Source: Candidatus Altimarinota bacterium (GTDB lineage: Bacteria > Patescibacteriota > Gracilibacteria > UBA4473). Taken from it: a DNA stretch of 19,292 nucleotides. Shown here piece by piece: positions 1-7,129 of the stretch (position 1 is its first letter; each line of letters starts with the position of its first letter). The position numbers were made by a program, and so were the translations under genes. Location of the stretch: the NCBI GenBank assembly GCA_020629095.1, contig JAHDDZ010000003.1, positions 12,595 to 31,886 of the forward strand, in the 5' to 3' direction. The notes under the pieces were generated by a model. The model searched no databases and had not been told where the DNA came from. It saw only the letters and a list, made by a program, of their open reading frames with translations.

Positions 1-1
1 T

Positions 2-628
2 TACAGCAGCGTTGAAAACTGGTCATCAGATACATATAACCTGAACACAAAACGGGCGATTGTTCATGAAAATGCCGTTATGGAGTGGGTCGGTGGAAAC
101 CTCGGCAGCGGTGTCACAATGCTCTACCCAGCAAGTATTTTGGTCGGTCAGGGTGCGCGCGCAGACCATCTGAGCGTGGCATTTGCTGGGCAAAACCAAA
201 ACCAAGACACGGGCGCAAAAGTATTTTTAAATGCACCAAACCAGAAGGTAAAAATTGTCAGCAAGAGCATCAGCAAAGACGGTGGAATCGCGACATATCG
301 GGGGATTGTGAAAGTAGGAAAAGTCGCTAAAAATGCGGTGATAAACGTGGAATGCGACGCGCTAATGATGGATGACAAAAGCGTGAGTGATACGATTCCC
401 ATCATTGAGTGTGCGAATGAAACAGCGAGCATCACCCACGAGGCAAGCGCTGGAAAAGTCAGCGAGGAGGTGCTGCTCTATTTTGCGCGGTGCGGAATTG
501 ACGAAGAAACTGCCAAAGGCATGGTGGTAAATGGGTTTTTGGACGAAGTTGTGCGCACTCTGCCTCTGGAGTATGCCGGCGAGCTGAACCGCCTGATTGA
601 GCTGGAAATGGAAGGCAGCGTGGGTTGA
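2..628 (+). CDS. sufB: Fe-S cluster assembly scaffold SufB, C-terminal part (5' end outside window)
   Basis: This is the last ~208 codons of SufB, the scaffold subunit of the SUF system. SufB works with SufC (ATPase) and SufD in the cytoplasm to build Fe-S clusters. The frame is open to the left edge, so the start lies upstream. The visible part is the beta-helical core and C-terminal helical domain. A Cys-Asp-Ala-Leu stretch (Cys codon at 353) and a His-Glu-Ala stretch (Glu codon at 440) align, from memory of the E. coli protein, with its catalytic Cys405 and Glu434. The tail motifs VNGF and LPLEYA and the ending EGSVG are also typical. SufD lacks this Cys/Glu pair, which favours SufB. The gene stops with TGA and is followed directly by a hairpin. 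The other suf genes are expected upstream. The 2Fe-2S ferredoxin at 4983-5300 is one possible client. Confidence 0.93.
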   Translation, partial: YSSVENWSSDTYNLNTKRAIVHENAVMEWVGGNLGSGVTMLYPASILVGQGARADHLSVAFAGQNQNQDTGAKVFLNAPNQKVKIVSKSISKDGGIATYRGIVKVGKVAKNAVINVECDALMMDDKSVSDTIPIIECANETASITHEASAGKVSEEVLLYFARCGIDEETAKGMVVNGFLDEVVRTLPLEYAGELNRLIELEMEGSVG

Positions 629-631
629 AAA

Positions 632-657
632 GGCCATCTTTTGCAAGATGGCCCTTT
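632..657. terminator. Bidirectional hairpin terminator between sufB and the convergent gene
   Basis: A perfect 9-bp stem (GGCCATCTT at 632-640 with AAGATGGCC at 645-653) encloses a TTGC loop and starts four bases after the sufB stop. Read on the minus strand it is followed by TTTT, so it suits the 682-1125 gene. On the plus strand the tail is CTTT, which is weaker but usable for sufB. Confidence 0.75.
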
Positions 658-681
658 AGGATAACAGGTTTCAGATGAGGA

Positions 682-1125
682 TTAGATTGCACCATTCCAG
701 AGTATTTCTACGCTGGAGCCAGTTTCTCCTTTTTCAGCTTTCGCAACGTAGAAATCTTTGTTGATTTCAAGAAATAATAGCATTTCAAATAATTGCTCTT
801 GCTTTGCGCTATCACAATATTTTAGCATTTTATTGGCTGTTGATACGTAACTATCAAGCTGAGAAATGCACTCTACATCGCTTGTAATTGGGTCTTTCCA
901 CAAACACCAATTAATATAGCGTGAATAATTAAAGATAGCCGTTAAGGCAATTTCAGCGCCTGAAAAGCTGAACTCTTTTTTCTCTTTCATTTGAGAAAGA
1001 ATAGAATCAATTTGGTTTGTAGGATCTGCTGCTAAAAGGTTTTTCTCATCAAAATGAGGTTTTCCATCTGCATTGCTGATTACTTTTCCAAATGAACCAT
1101 TAATGTTTGAAATAATAGTAAGCAT
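682..1125 (-). CDS. Hypothetical protein, 147 aa, no recognised family
   Basis: I do not recognise this protein. It is predicted to be soluble, with no signal peptide or membrane span. The first ~45 residues include Gly/Asn/Asp-rich stretches, and the rest looks mostly helical (roughly residues 36-50, 55-75 and 85-120). A short aromatic segment with Tyr, Trp and Cys lies near residues 67-76, and no catalytic motif is visible. The ATG at 1125 is the first in the frame. An AT-rich stretch with -10-like hexamers lies just upstream, so it is probably transcribed alone and ends at the hairpin at 632-657. By eye the gene is clearly more AT-rich than the neighbouring suf and rmuC genes, which may indicate separate acquisition. 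The coding call rests on the intact frame, the terminator and the lack of any better frame. Confidence 0.6.
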   Translation of the reverse strand: MLTIISNINGSFGKVISNADGKPHFDEKNLLAADPTNQIDSILSQMKEKKEFSFSGAEIALTAIFNYSRYINWCLWKDPITSDVECISQLDSYVSTANKMLKYCDSAKQEQLFEMLLFLEINKDFYVAKAEKGETGSSVEILWNGAI

Positions 1126-1263
1126 ATATAACTATTTTATAGGTGAATAAATACATCCTCTGGTCTGAAAAGAGCTGTTTGTGCCTTGTTTGGCACCAAA
1201 TCAGTTCAGTGCAAAACCCAAGGACAATCTTTTTATAATCTAACATTTGAGACATGTCAAATA

Positions 1264-2499
1264 CTACAGCAGTCTCTGTGCTTCAACCTCGGCGGTTTTG
1301 GTGGTAATTGCCTGCGGATTTTGCAGCGCATTTCGCTGCTCTTTTTGGATTTTATAATCCGACGCAGCGACGTTTATCGCTTTGCTGGTGGGCACTCGCA
1401 CGTGGCTCATCAGCCCACGGCGGGTCTCGACTTCGTGGCTTAGGTCCTCGCCCAGCTTGCTATGAAGGGTCTTTATTTCGTCCGTGTGCTGCATCAAGTG
1501 GAGGTCAACGGCATTTCTCACATCGATGTGCTGCTGATATCTCGCTAACAAATCGACTATCGCATCGCGTTCATCTGGGTCAATTTCTGTCAGCTCTGCA
1601 TACTGCTCCATACGCTTCCAGCTGCGCAACAACGCCCCCACTCCAGCCACACTGACTGCAAAGAAGTCAAACTGGCCTTCTCTCCAATGGCTTTCACGCA
1701 GGTCGCCAAGCTCTGTGTGGGGCACCACAAAATACACTGTGGTGTGCATTCCCTCGATTTTCGCATACTTCTCAGCAGCCTTTTTTGCCTCAGTCCGCAA
1801 ATATGTGGTCATATCACCTCGCTTCGCCGTTGACGACTTTGCATCGATGACAAGCCACTTTCCCAGCACGCGCACAGCCACATCGGGCTTCAGGGTTCCA
1901 AATCCCTCTGGTACATTTTGATTGTCTTTCATGGGCAGCTTCACGGTGGCCTCGGCGCAAATGCCAGCACAGTGCGCCACCACGTGCTTTTCGTGGTCGT
2001 CCCAAATGCGCTGCTTATTTTCCATCAGTGCCTGCTGTTTGGCTTCTTCTGCCAGGCGAAGCCGCTCTTGCTCTGCGTTTAGCGCTTTTTGCGCGGCGCT
2101 CAACTGCTCAATTTTCTGTGTTTGCACCTTGGTTCTAGCCTCTGCCTGCTCGCGCAATTGCGCGATTTCTTGGCTGATTTCTCGGTTCTTTTCACGTTCG
2201 GCGATCAGTGCAGCTTCTGTTTTTTGCGCATTTATAAACTGCTCTTTTCCTCTGTTTGAAAGCGCTTCGCGCTCTTTTGTTTCCATTGCTAGGTTTTGTT
2301 CTGCTTTTTGTAGTTCTGTTTGCGTTGTGTCCAGTTCACTGCTCAGCCGAGCCACCTCTTCGGCCAGTTCTCGGGCTTCACGTTCTGCCTCGCGTAAGGT
2401 CAGCAACTGCACTCCACCCTGCCGAAACAGCAGTACCACGGCCACAATGACTGCCACCAAAATGACTACAGCAATCCCAATGAGAATATTTAGCTCCAT
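1264..2499 (-). CDS. rmuC: DNA recombination protein RmuC
   Basis: RmuC-family protein of 411 aa. Residues ~4-25 form one hydrophobic N-terminal span, followed by a long charged coiled coil (~34-165). A nuclease-like domain of the PD-(D/E)xK fold follows, visible as Pro205-Asp206 and then Asp219-Ala-Lys221 inside the run LVIDAKSS. E. coli RmuC limits inversions at short inverted repeats, and the family is thought to be a membrane-tethered nuclease; the exact substrate is not established here. The length and domain order fit the family. The ATG at 2499 is chosen because it sits just before the membrane span. The gene lies 31 nt after the stop of the LOG-family gene on the same strand, so the two are probably co-transcribed. 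No Shine-Dalgarno sequence is evident. Confidence 0.93.
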   Translation of the reverse strand: MELNILIGIAVVILVAVIVAVVLLFRQGGVQLLTLREAEREARELAEEVARLSSELDTTQTELQKAEQNLAMETKEREALSNRGKEQFINAQKTEAALIAEREKNREISQEIAQLREQAEARTKVQTQKIEQLSAAQKALNAEQERLRLAEEAKQQALMENKQRIWDDHEKHVVAHCAGICAEATVKLPMKDNQNVPEGFGTLKPDVAVRVLGKWLVIDAKSSTAKRGDMTTYLRTEAKKAAEKYAKIEGMHTTVYFVVPHTELGDLRESHWREGQFDFFAVSVAGVGALLRSWKRMEQYAELTEIDPDERDAIVDLLARYQQHIDVRNAVDLHLMQHTDEIKTLHSKLGEDLSHEVETRRGLMSHVRVPTSKAINVAASDYKIQKEQRNALQNPQAITTKTAEVEAQRLL

Positions 2500-2530
2500 G
2501 GCTGCATTCTACGCATTTTTTAGCAGGTGT

Positions 2531-3190
2531 CTAGGAGTACTTTTGCACGTTTAGGCAATAATCTCCATCTCGCTCTTTCCAGTCTGCGTGCACCTTCTCA
2601 AGGATCTGCGTTGCGTGCTCAGCGTCACTCGCCATTCCTACCATGTGCATGTCTTCTGGGCTAATCATACCACGTCCAGCCAATTCAGTTTTGACCCACT
2701 TAAGGAGCGTTTCCCATTGCTCGCCAATGCAGATGATGGGTATGTTACAAATGTGTTTGACCTGAATCAGCTGCCATGTGTAAAACAACTCAAGGCAGGT
2801 GCCAATACCTCCTGGCATGACCACAACCGCGTTACTCAGGCGCATGAACTGGTCAAGCCGCCCGCTAAACTTATAGAAGTGCTTTCGCAGGTCCAAATAC
2901 TCATTGCCCTCTGCCTCAAACGGCAACTCGATTGTGAGGCCAATAGAATGTGTCTCTCCATCTGGCTTTTCGCCGGCTTCGTGGCCTTTGTTCGCCGCCT
3001 CCATAATTCCCGGGCCACCGCCCGTAACCACGCTCATGTCGCGCTCGGCCAGGCCTTTTGCCAAAGCAAATGTTTCATCATATGCCACTTCGCCTGGTTT
3101 AGTTCTGGCTGACCCAAAAATGCTCACCCGAAAGTGATCTTTTTGCTCCTCTGCCTTAAATGTTTTTCGATCTGTAATATATGCGCTCAT
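2531..3190 (-). CDS. LOG-family protein (nucleotide 5'-monophosphate phosphoribohydrolase-like)
   Basis: 219-aa Rossmann-type protein of the LOG/TIGR00730 family, often mislabelled lysine decarboxylase. Both hallmark motifs are present: GGGPGIMEAANKG at residues 57-69 and PGGIGTCLELF at 126-136, the latter matching the PGGxGTxxE signature. Characterised members release a base from a nucleoside 5'-monophosphate, for example cytokinin activation in plants. The bacterial substrate cannot be read from sequence. It leads a two-gene unit with rmuC. Its ATG at 3190 follows a good -10 box by five bases, so the mRNA is probably leaderless. It diverges from the Crp/Fnr-type gene. Confidence 0.9.
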   Translation of the reverse strand: MSAYITDRKTFKAEEQKDHFRVSIFGSARTKPGEVAYDETFALAKGLAERDMSVVTGGGPGIMEAANKGHEAGEKPDGETHSIGLTIELPFEAEGNEYLDLRKHFYKFSGRLDQFMRLSNAVVVMPGGIGTCLELFYTWQLIQVKHICNIPIICIGEQWETLLKWVKTELAGRGMISPEDMHMVGMASDAEHATQILEKVHADWKERDGDYCLNVQKYS

Positions 3191-3195
3191 GCCCC

Positions 3196-3225
3196 ATTAT
3201 AGCATTATTATGCACCTTTGCGCAA
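3196..3225 (-). promoter_or_regulatory. Promoter of LOG gene-rmuC, leaderless type
   Basis: On the minus strand there is TTGCGC (3220-3225), an 18-nt spacer and a perfect TATAAT (3196-3201). Five bases then separate it from the ATG at 3190. Transcription would therefore begin at or within a base or two of the start codon, leaving no room for a ribosome-binding site. Confidence 0.75.
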
Positions 3226-3258
3226 CCAAGGCATGTAGCCCATGCCACCCATAGTAGA

Positions 3259-3287
3259 TTGCATTTGTGACACTTTTTACCTACTAT
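3259..3287 (+). promoter_or_regulatory. Promoter of Crp/Fnr-type gene, leaderless type
   Basis: TTGCAT (3259-3264), a 17-nt spacer and TACTAT (3282-3287) are followed six bases later by ATG at 3294. A TGTGA half-site (3266-3270) lies between the boxes. That would suit binding by a CRP-type protein and autoregulation, but no convincing second half-site is present. Confidence 0.65.
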
Positions 3288-3293
3288 TTACAT

Positions 3294-3956
3294 ATGACCA
3301 ATTCATCTCATCCGCTGTGGTACCTAAAGCACTACGACCTCTTTTCTGGCATTTCACCAAAAGAAATTGAGCGTATTGCGACTGAGACAACCATGAACGA
3401 TTACGCACAAGAGTCGGTGCTCTATAAGCCCTATGAGATGACAGATTTGCTCTATGTCGTGAAAAAAGGGGAGGTGCAATTATATCATACACGAGACGGC
3501 AAAACCTATGTTTTTGACACGCTAACAGCCGGCGACGTGTTTGGAAATATCAGCTTGACAGACACAAACGTCGGGCACTTTGCAAAAGCTCAACCAGGCA
3601 GTTGCGTTTGCGCTTTTCGACGAGCTGACTTCTTGGCCATCATCAAAGAATACCCCGAGGTCATGCTGCGATATATGCAGGAAATGGGAGGGCGAATATT
3701 AGATTATCAGTCGCAGATGCAAAATCAGCACGCGACGGCCAATGAGATTGTTTTAAATGAGCTGCACCGACTGAATGCAAAACGAGGAAAAACCTTCATG
3801 GAACGTATTGTTGATCGGCCACTTCGGATCACCCACGAGGAGCTAGCGCGCCTGACAGGGCTCAACCGCGTGACCGTAACCCGTAGCATGAAAAGCCTGC
3901 GCGAACAAGGTGATATTACCTACGACCCACAAACAGGAATCATCACGCTACAGTAA
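3294..3956 (+). CDS. Crp/Fnr-family transcriptional regulator
   Basis: 220-aa regulator with an N-terminal cyclic-nucleotide-binding-type beta barrel (~residues 10-125), a dimerisation helix (~128-155) and a C-terminal winged helix. The recognition segment LARLTGLNRVTVTRSMKSL is typical of HTH_Crp. It lacks the N-terminal cysteine cluster of FNR. Two Cys in the barrel (GSCVCAF) are not a known cluster motif, so the effector is unknown. The ATG at 3294 is preferred over an in-frame GTG at 3267 because the -10 box would lie inside the longer version. The gene diverges from the LOG gene. It ends inside the 3' end of tsaD (14-nt tail-to-tail overlap), so no separate terminator is visible. Confidence 0.9.
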   Translation: MTNSSHPLWYLKHYDLFSGISPKEIERIATETTMNDYAQESVLYKPYEMTDLLYVVKKGEVQLYHTRDGKTYVFDTLTAGDVFGNISLTDTNVGHFAKAQPGSCVCAFRRADFLAIIKEYPEVMLRYMQEMGGRILDYQSQMQNQHATANEIVLNELHRLNAKRGKTFMERIVDRPLRITHEELARLTGLNRVTVTRSMKSLREQGDITYDPQTGIITLQ

Positions 3957-4983
3957 CAAAAACCGAGGCCAAGTCTGCCACATCCATACTCAGTTTTGGG
4001 TTAGGCTGCATGGGTGCAATTTGTAATTTAACCGCATCTTTTTGGTGCCACGCAGCAGCAGCCATCATGGCTGCATTGTCAGTACAATAGGCAAAATCAA
4101 CCGGCAGCAGTAACTCTTTTTGATGCTGCGCACACAAGTTTTCTAGTGCGTCTCGCAACTGCGTATTAGCACTCACCCCCCCCACAAACCACAGCTGCTG
4201 CGCGTCTGGGTGTAGGTCAAAAACGGCCTCGATCCGCTTCGTAAAGACCTCGACGACCATAACCTGAAATGCTGCACAAATGTCTTTTTGTACGGTTTCT
4301 GTTATTTCATCAACTCCTTGTAAGTGCCGGTACACAGCAGCTTTAAGTCCACTAAATGAAAAGTCGAGCTGCCCCCTCAGCGGGTGCGGTAGCGTGTACG
4401 TTTCTGGGTTGCCGGCCTTAGCCAGCTGGCTGACGACTGGTCCGCCCGGATAGGTCAGCCCGAGCATTTTTGCGACCTTGTCAAATGCTTCACCACAGGC
4501 GTCATCACGGGTTTCGGCTACCATTTTTGCGGTGGTCCAGTTATCTATTTTTAGCAGCTGCGTGTGCCCCCCGCTGATAGTCAAACACAGCGCGGGCAGC
4601 TTTATTTCGCTTGGATTTCGGCCCAGGCAAACCGACGCCACGTGCCCCCAAATGTGGTGCACGGGCTGCACTGGAATGCTCCACAACGCCCCCAAATGCA
4701 TGGCGGCTTGTACCCCCACTAGCAGGCTGCCCATAAGCCCGGGTGCCACGCTGACCACAATCTGGTCTATTCCCTCCATGGTAGTTTGTGCCGCTGCCAG
4801 AGCGGCCTCAACCACGCCTCGCCAGTCAGCTGCATGCTGCCGCGCAGCCAACTCAGGCACAACTCCACCCCAGTTTGCGTGGGCTGTTTGAGCTTTCCGC
4901 ACGTTGCTCAAAACTGCGTTTCCTCCCTCTACCACCGCGGCACAGGTGTCGTCGCAGCTGGTCTCAATAGCCAAAACGCGCAT
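3943..4983 (-). CDS. tsaD: tRNA N6-adenosine threonylcarbamoyltransferase TsaD
   Basis: 346-aa TsaD/Kae1 protein of the ASKHA fold. With TsaB and TsaE it transfers threonylcarbamoyl to A37 of ANN-decoding tRNAs (t6A). Visible motifs are IETSCDDT near the N terminus, the metal-binding His pair at 110 and 114, SGGHTQL (137-143), FSFSGLK and VGGVSANTQLR. Bacterial TsaD usually reads HMEGH around the metal site; here it is HIWGH. Both metal-binding His are kept, and Kae1 also varies there. The start ATG shares its A with the ferredoxin stop (TAATG), implying translational coupling. tsaD is the last gene of the recJ-led chain. No tsaB or tsaE is present in the window. Confidence 0.96.
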   Translation of the reverse strand: MRVLAIETSCDDTCAAVVEGGNAVLSNVRKAQTAHANWGGVVPELAARQHAADWRGVVEAALAAAQTTMEGIDQIVVSVAPGLMGSLLVGVQAAMHLGALWSIPVQPVHHIWGHVASVCLGRNPSEIKLPALCLTISGGHTQLLKIDNWTTAKMVAETRDDACGEAFDKVAKMLGLTYPGGPVVSQLAKAGNPETYTLPHPLRGQLDFSFSGLKAAVYRHLQGVDEITETVQKDICAAFQVMVVEVFTKRIEAVFDLHPDAQQLWFVGGVSANTQLRDALENLCAQHQKELLLPVDFAYCTDNAAMMAAAAWHQKDAVKLQIAPMQPNPKLSMDVADLASVFVTVA

Positions 4984-5300
4984 TATAGGTTTTCACACCG
5001 AATGCAAATTTCAGCCCCTGGGCGCACTTCTTCTTTTATGCCGCAAATACACGTTAGCACCTCATCGTCTTCCGTGTCGATCATCTGTGGCCCGACGGCC
5101 TCACGGTCGATGAACTCCATACCCGAAATGACTTTTGCAACGCACGTGCGACATGCCCCAACACCGCAACTCATCGGCACGGGCGCGCCAGCGTCTTGTG
5201 CTTGGGTACACAGACTTTCATCTTTGTTGCCCTCAAAATTAGCCATCTCGCCACCATTTCGGTCTTGAACGATTATGTATGGATTATTCTCCGTAGACAT
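4983..5300 (-). CDS. 2Fe-2S ferredoxin (plant/adrenodoxin-type fold)
   Basis: 105-aa ferredoxin. The cluster ligands are read as Cys45, Cys50 and Cys53 (CGVGACRTC, the C-x4-C-x2-C loop) plus Cys84. The protein carries single electrons in the cytoplasm; its partner is unknown. Unusually for a simple 2Fe-2S ferredoxin, the tail after Cys84 has three more cysteines (Cys86, Cys99, Cys102), the last two as CIRC, and there is also Cys31. The start ATG at 5300 lies 17 nt inside the end of the KTSC lipoprotein gene, and the stop overlaps the tsaD start by one base. A TATAAT inside the upstream gene could give an internal promoter, but the spacing is not distinctive. Confidence 0.9.
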   Translation of the reverse strand: MSTENNPYIIVQDRNGGEMANFEGNKDESLCTQAQDAGAPVPMSCGVGACRTCVAKVISGMEFIDREAVGPQMIDTEDDEVLTCICGIKEEVRPGAEICIRCENL

Positions 5301-5565
5301 CTTTTATGTGTTTATTATAGTGACTTCCTAGACTTTCAGCTGACTGAAACGCCTTCCACTCTGCTGCTGAAACGGCACCGTATACGTACTCATTGTCACG
5401 AATTTGCACCACCAGCGTGCCGCTGTCTGTACCATCTGGGGAGTATTCTGCACCGGTAATGAAACTGCTACGAGACGTGTCGAGCACCTCAGTTTGTGGA
5501 GCTTTTGTGCACCCAACAAATAAAAACGCAATGACCATGAGCGCAATTTTGTACAGTTGTTTCAT
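5284..5565 (-). CDS. KTSC-domain lipoprotein, 93 aa
   Basis: Small predicted lipoprotein. A basic start (MKQLYK), a hydrophobic stretch (~7-16) and LFVGC with Cys19 form a lipobox, so after Lgt and LspA processing the mature protein would be membrane-anchored through Cys19. The rest (~28-93) resembles the KTSC domain (PF13619). It has a short strand pattern, a VYGAVS segment and the C-terminal signature SLGSHYNKHIKDVYG, close to the family's Gly-x-x-(Y/F)-N-x-x-I-x-x-x-Y pattern. KTSC domains have no established biochemical role and are usually cytoplasmic or fused to other domains. The ATG at 5565 overlaps the permease stop (ATGA). An upstream ATG at 5592 would add nine residues before the signal and is less likely. 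Confidence 0.8.
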   Translation of the reverse strand: MKQLYKIALMVIAFLFVGCTKAPQTEVLDTSRSSFITGAEYSPDGTDSGTLVVQIRDNEYVYGAVSAAEWKAFQSAESLGSHYNKHIKDVYGE

Positions 5566-6365
5566 GTTTTGATAGTAATAAATTTGTGCCATCTGGCAAC
5601 TAATATCAAAACGAAGCCAATAATCACAAGCTCAATTCCTCCAATTATGACACTATTAAACGGCAAAAACCGTATAGCTTGAAGAAAAAGAGCGAATAAA
5701 AAAGCTATCCCAATTCCATGCCACAGGCGCCTTCCGCCCAGATAAACCCCCGTGATGAGCAAGATGAGTTGGTCAAGGTGCAGCATGTTTACATCTGCGA
5801 AGGACCGCCAACTCCCCCATAAAAACCCAGTAGCCATAAGCAAAACGCCAGTTCCTATCATCCATTTTATCTGCGCATTCATTGGCGAAACAGACTGCCC
5901 CCTGGCTAGTGACTTGTCTTGCCCAATGGCTGAAACCATAACCCCATGCTGGGTGTTCCACGCATAAGCCGAAATGCCAATTATGAGCAGAGAGATAGCC
6001 GGCACAATAAATATACTTTGGTGAAATAAAAATGCCGTTGAGCTAATTCCATAAGCACCTCCAGTTATTTGTTCAATACCCAAAACTACCTGAGCAGATG
6101 CAAAAAGCAACCCCAGACTAAAAATAATAAAGGCTGTGTCAGATAGTTTACTCCATAAAAAACCAACCAATGTGGCTAACCCCACTGTAGCGATCACCCC
6201 GAATAATAACCCAAAAACCCCATGAGCAGAACCAAAAACCCCTATAGCGTAAAACACCGGAGCGCACAAAAAGAGTGTTTCGCCTCTAACAAAAATGAGT
6301 CGGCTAGCGCTGGTATATGCGGTAAAAATGAATGCCTGAAGGTGCATGAGAAATATGTATGTCAT
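5562..6365 (-). CDS. ABC transporter permease, LivM-like (branched-chain amino acid type)
   Basis: 267-aa polytopic membrane protein with about eight hydrophobic segments. The TGGAYGIS motif and the cytoplasmic loop containing AIGQDKSLARG correspond to the LTGGxxG and A-x-x-D-x-x-x-A-x-x-x-G patterns of LivM-type (BPD_transp_2) permeases. The loop is degenerate: the usual A-A-x-x-x-G-x-x part reads LARGQSVSP. It is shorter than typical LivM proteins. The ATG at 6365 overlaps the stop of the LivH-like gene by four bases, and its own stop overlaps the lipoprotein start by four. No LivG/LivF ATPase or periplasmic binding protein is present in the window, so the substrate and even active transport are uncertain. 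Confidence 0.78.
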   Translation of the reverse strand: MTYIFLMHLQAFIFTAYTSASRLIFVRGETLFLCAPVFYAIGVFGSAHGVFGLLFGVIATVGLATLVGFLWSKLSDTAFIIFSLGLLFASAQVVLGIEQITGGAYGISSTAFLFHQSIFIVPAISLLIIGISAYAWNTQHGVMVSAIGQDKSLARGQSVSPMNAQIKWMIGTGVLLMATGFLWGSWRSFADVNMLHLDQLILLITGVYLGGRRLWHGIGIAFLFALFLQAIRFLPFNSVIIGGIELVIIGFVLILVARWHKFITIKT

Positions 6366-7129
6366 GCTTTTTTGTGCTGTAAAAAAAGTGTCACAAAAAC
6401 AAATGCCAGCGGCACAACCAAGCTAAGCTGCACTGGAATGATATTAAACCAGCTCAGTGCAGTTGTTATGAGCAAAATAAAGAAAGCCAAAACAGGCACA
6501 AATGCTATCTGGCAAGTCGCAATAGCGGCTGCAAAACCAGCCAAAAACAGGTCAAAACCGACAGATGGACTGACTACAAACTGGGACTGAAATGCTGCTC
6601 CGGCCAGTCCAACAATCCCTCCTATGAAAAGCCACAAAACAGTTTCATGCACATACGCATTTATTCCAAGTGAGATAGCTCCGGCTGCATCATCTGCGAT
6701 AGCTTTTAGGTTTCTTCCATATTTATTTTTTGACCATAAAAGCCAAAAAGCAAACCACAGCACAGCAAATAAAAGAATAGGCACAAAAACCAAAAACTGG
6801 TCAGATGGGGTAATGACTTGCGCTTGAAACAAAATAAGTGAAGCTCCTTGCACCACCGTTCCAAAGCCTAAAGATGCTAGTAAGCCGCTTTTGTGGCGTG
6901 CTTTTTGTGAGATACCAGAGACGAAAAACCAATAAAATATGGCATTTAAAAGTGCGCAAATAGCGACAGACAAAAGTAGATGCAAGTGCGAAAGATAGGC
7001 TCCGAATATAAAAAGGCCAAACAGCCCAAAATGCAATATGTGGCTGACTTTCTCTGTCAGCCAAATACCAAAGCTGACAAGCCCGGCAACAAGCCAAAGA
7101 CCCGTCATATGCAGCAATAAATCAGTCAT
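6362..7129 (-). CDS. ABC transporter permease, LivH-like (branched-chain amino acid type)
   Basis: 255-aa membrane protein with about eight hydrophobic segments. The ATPase-contacting loop KYGRNLKAIADDAAGAISLG (residues ~135-154) closely follows the LivH pattern G-R-x-L-R-A-x-A-x-D-x-x-A-A-x-x-x-G, and the following GGIVGLAGAA segment is also typical. It forms a natural heterodimer partner for the next gene. The gene starts at an ATG 8 nt inside the 3' end of recJ, so its expression depends on the recJ transcript. An alternative ATG seven codons downstream is possible. It is slightly shorter than usual LivH proteins (~290-300 aa). Confidence 0.83.
   Translation of the reverse strand: MTDLLLHMTGLWLVAGLVSFGIWLTEKVSHILHFGLFGLFIFGAYLSHLHLLLSVAICALLNAIFYWFFVSGISQKARHKSGLLASLGFGTVVQGASLILFQAQVITPSDQFLVFVPILLFAVLWFAFWLLWSKNKYGRNLKAIADDAAGAISLGINAYVHETVLWLFIGGIVGLAGAAFQSQFVVSPSVGFDLFLAGFAAAIATCQIAFVPVLAFFILLITTALSWFNIIPVQLSLVVPLAFVFVTLFLQHKKA

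Noticed and set aside
1181..1196. GTGCC/GGCAC hairpin downstream of rmuC as a terminator
   Set aside because: Only a 5-bp stem with no T-tract next to it on the minus strand, and ~70 nt from the rmuC stop.
1245..1262. ATTTGA/TCAAAT inverted repeat just after the rmuC stop
   Set aside because: Weak AT stem without a T-tract; the inner GACATGTC palindrome could be chance in AT-rich DNA.
1922..2554. 210-codon open frame antisense to rmuC
   Set aside because: Its Ser/Cys/Ala-rich translation is a mirror of the RmuC coiled coil, and RmuC has clear family motifs.
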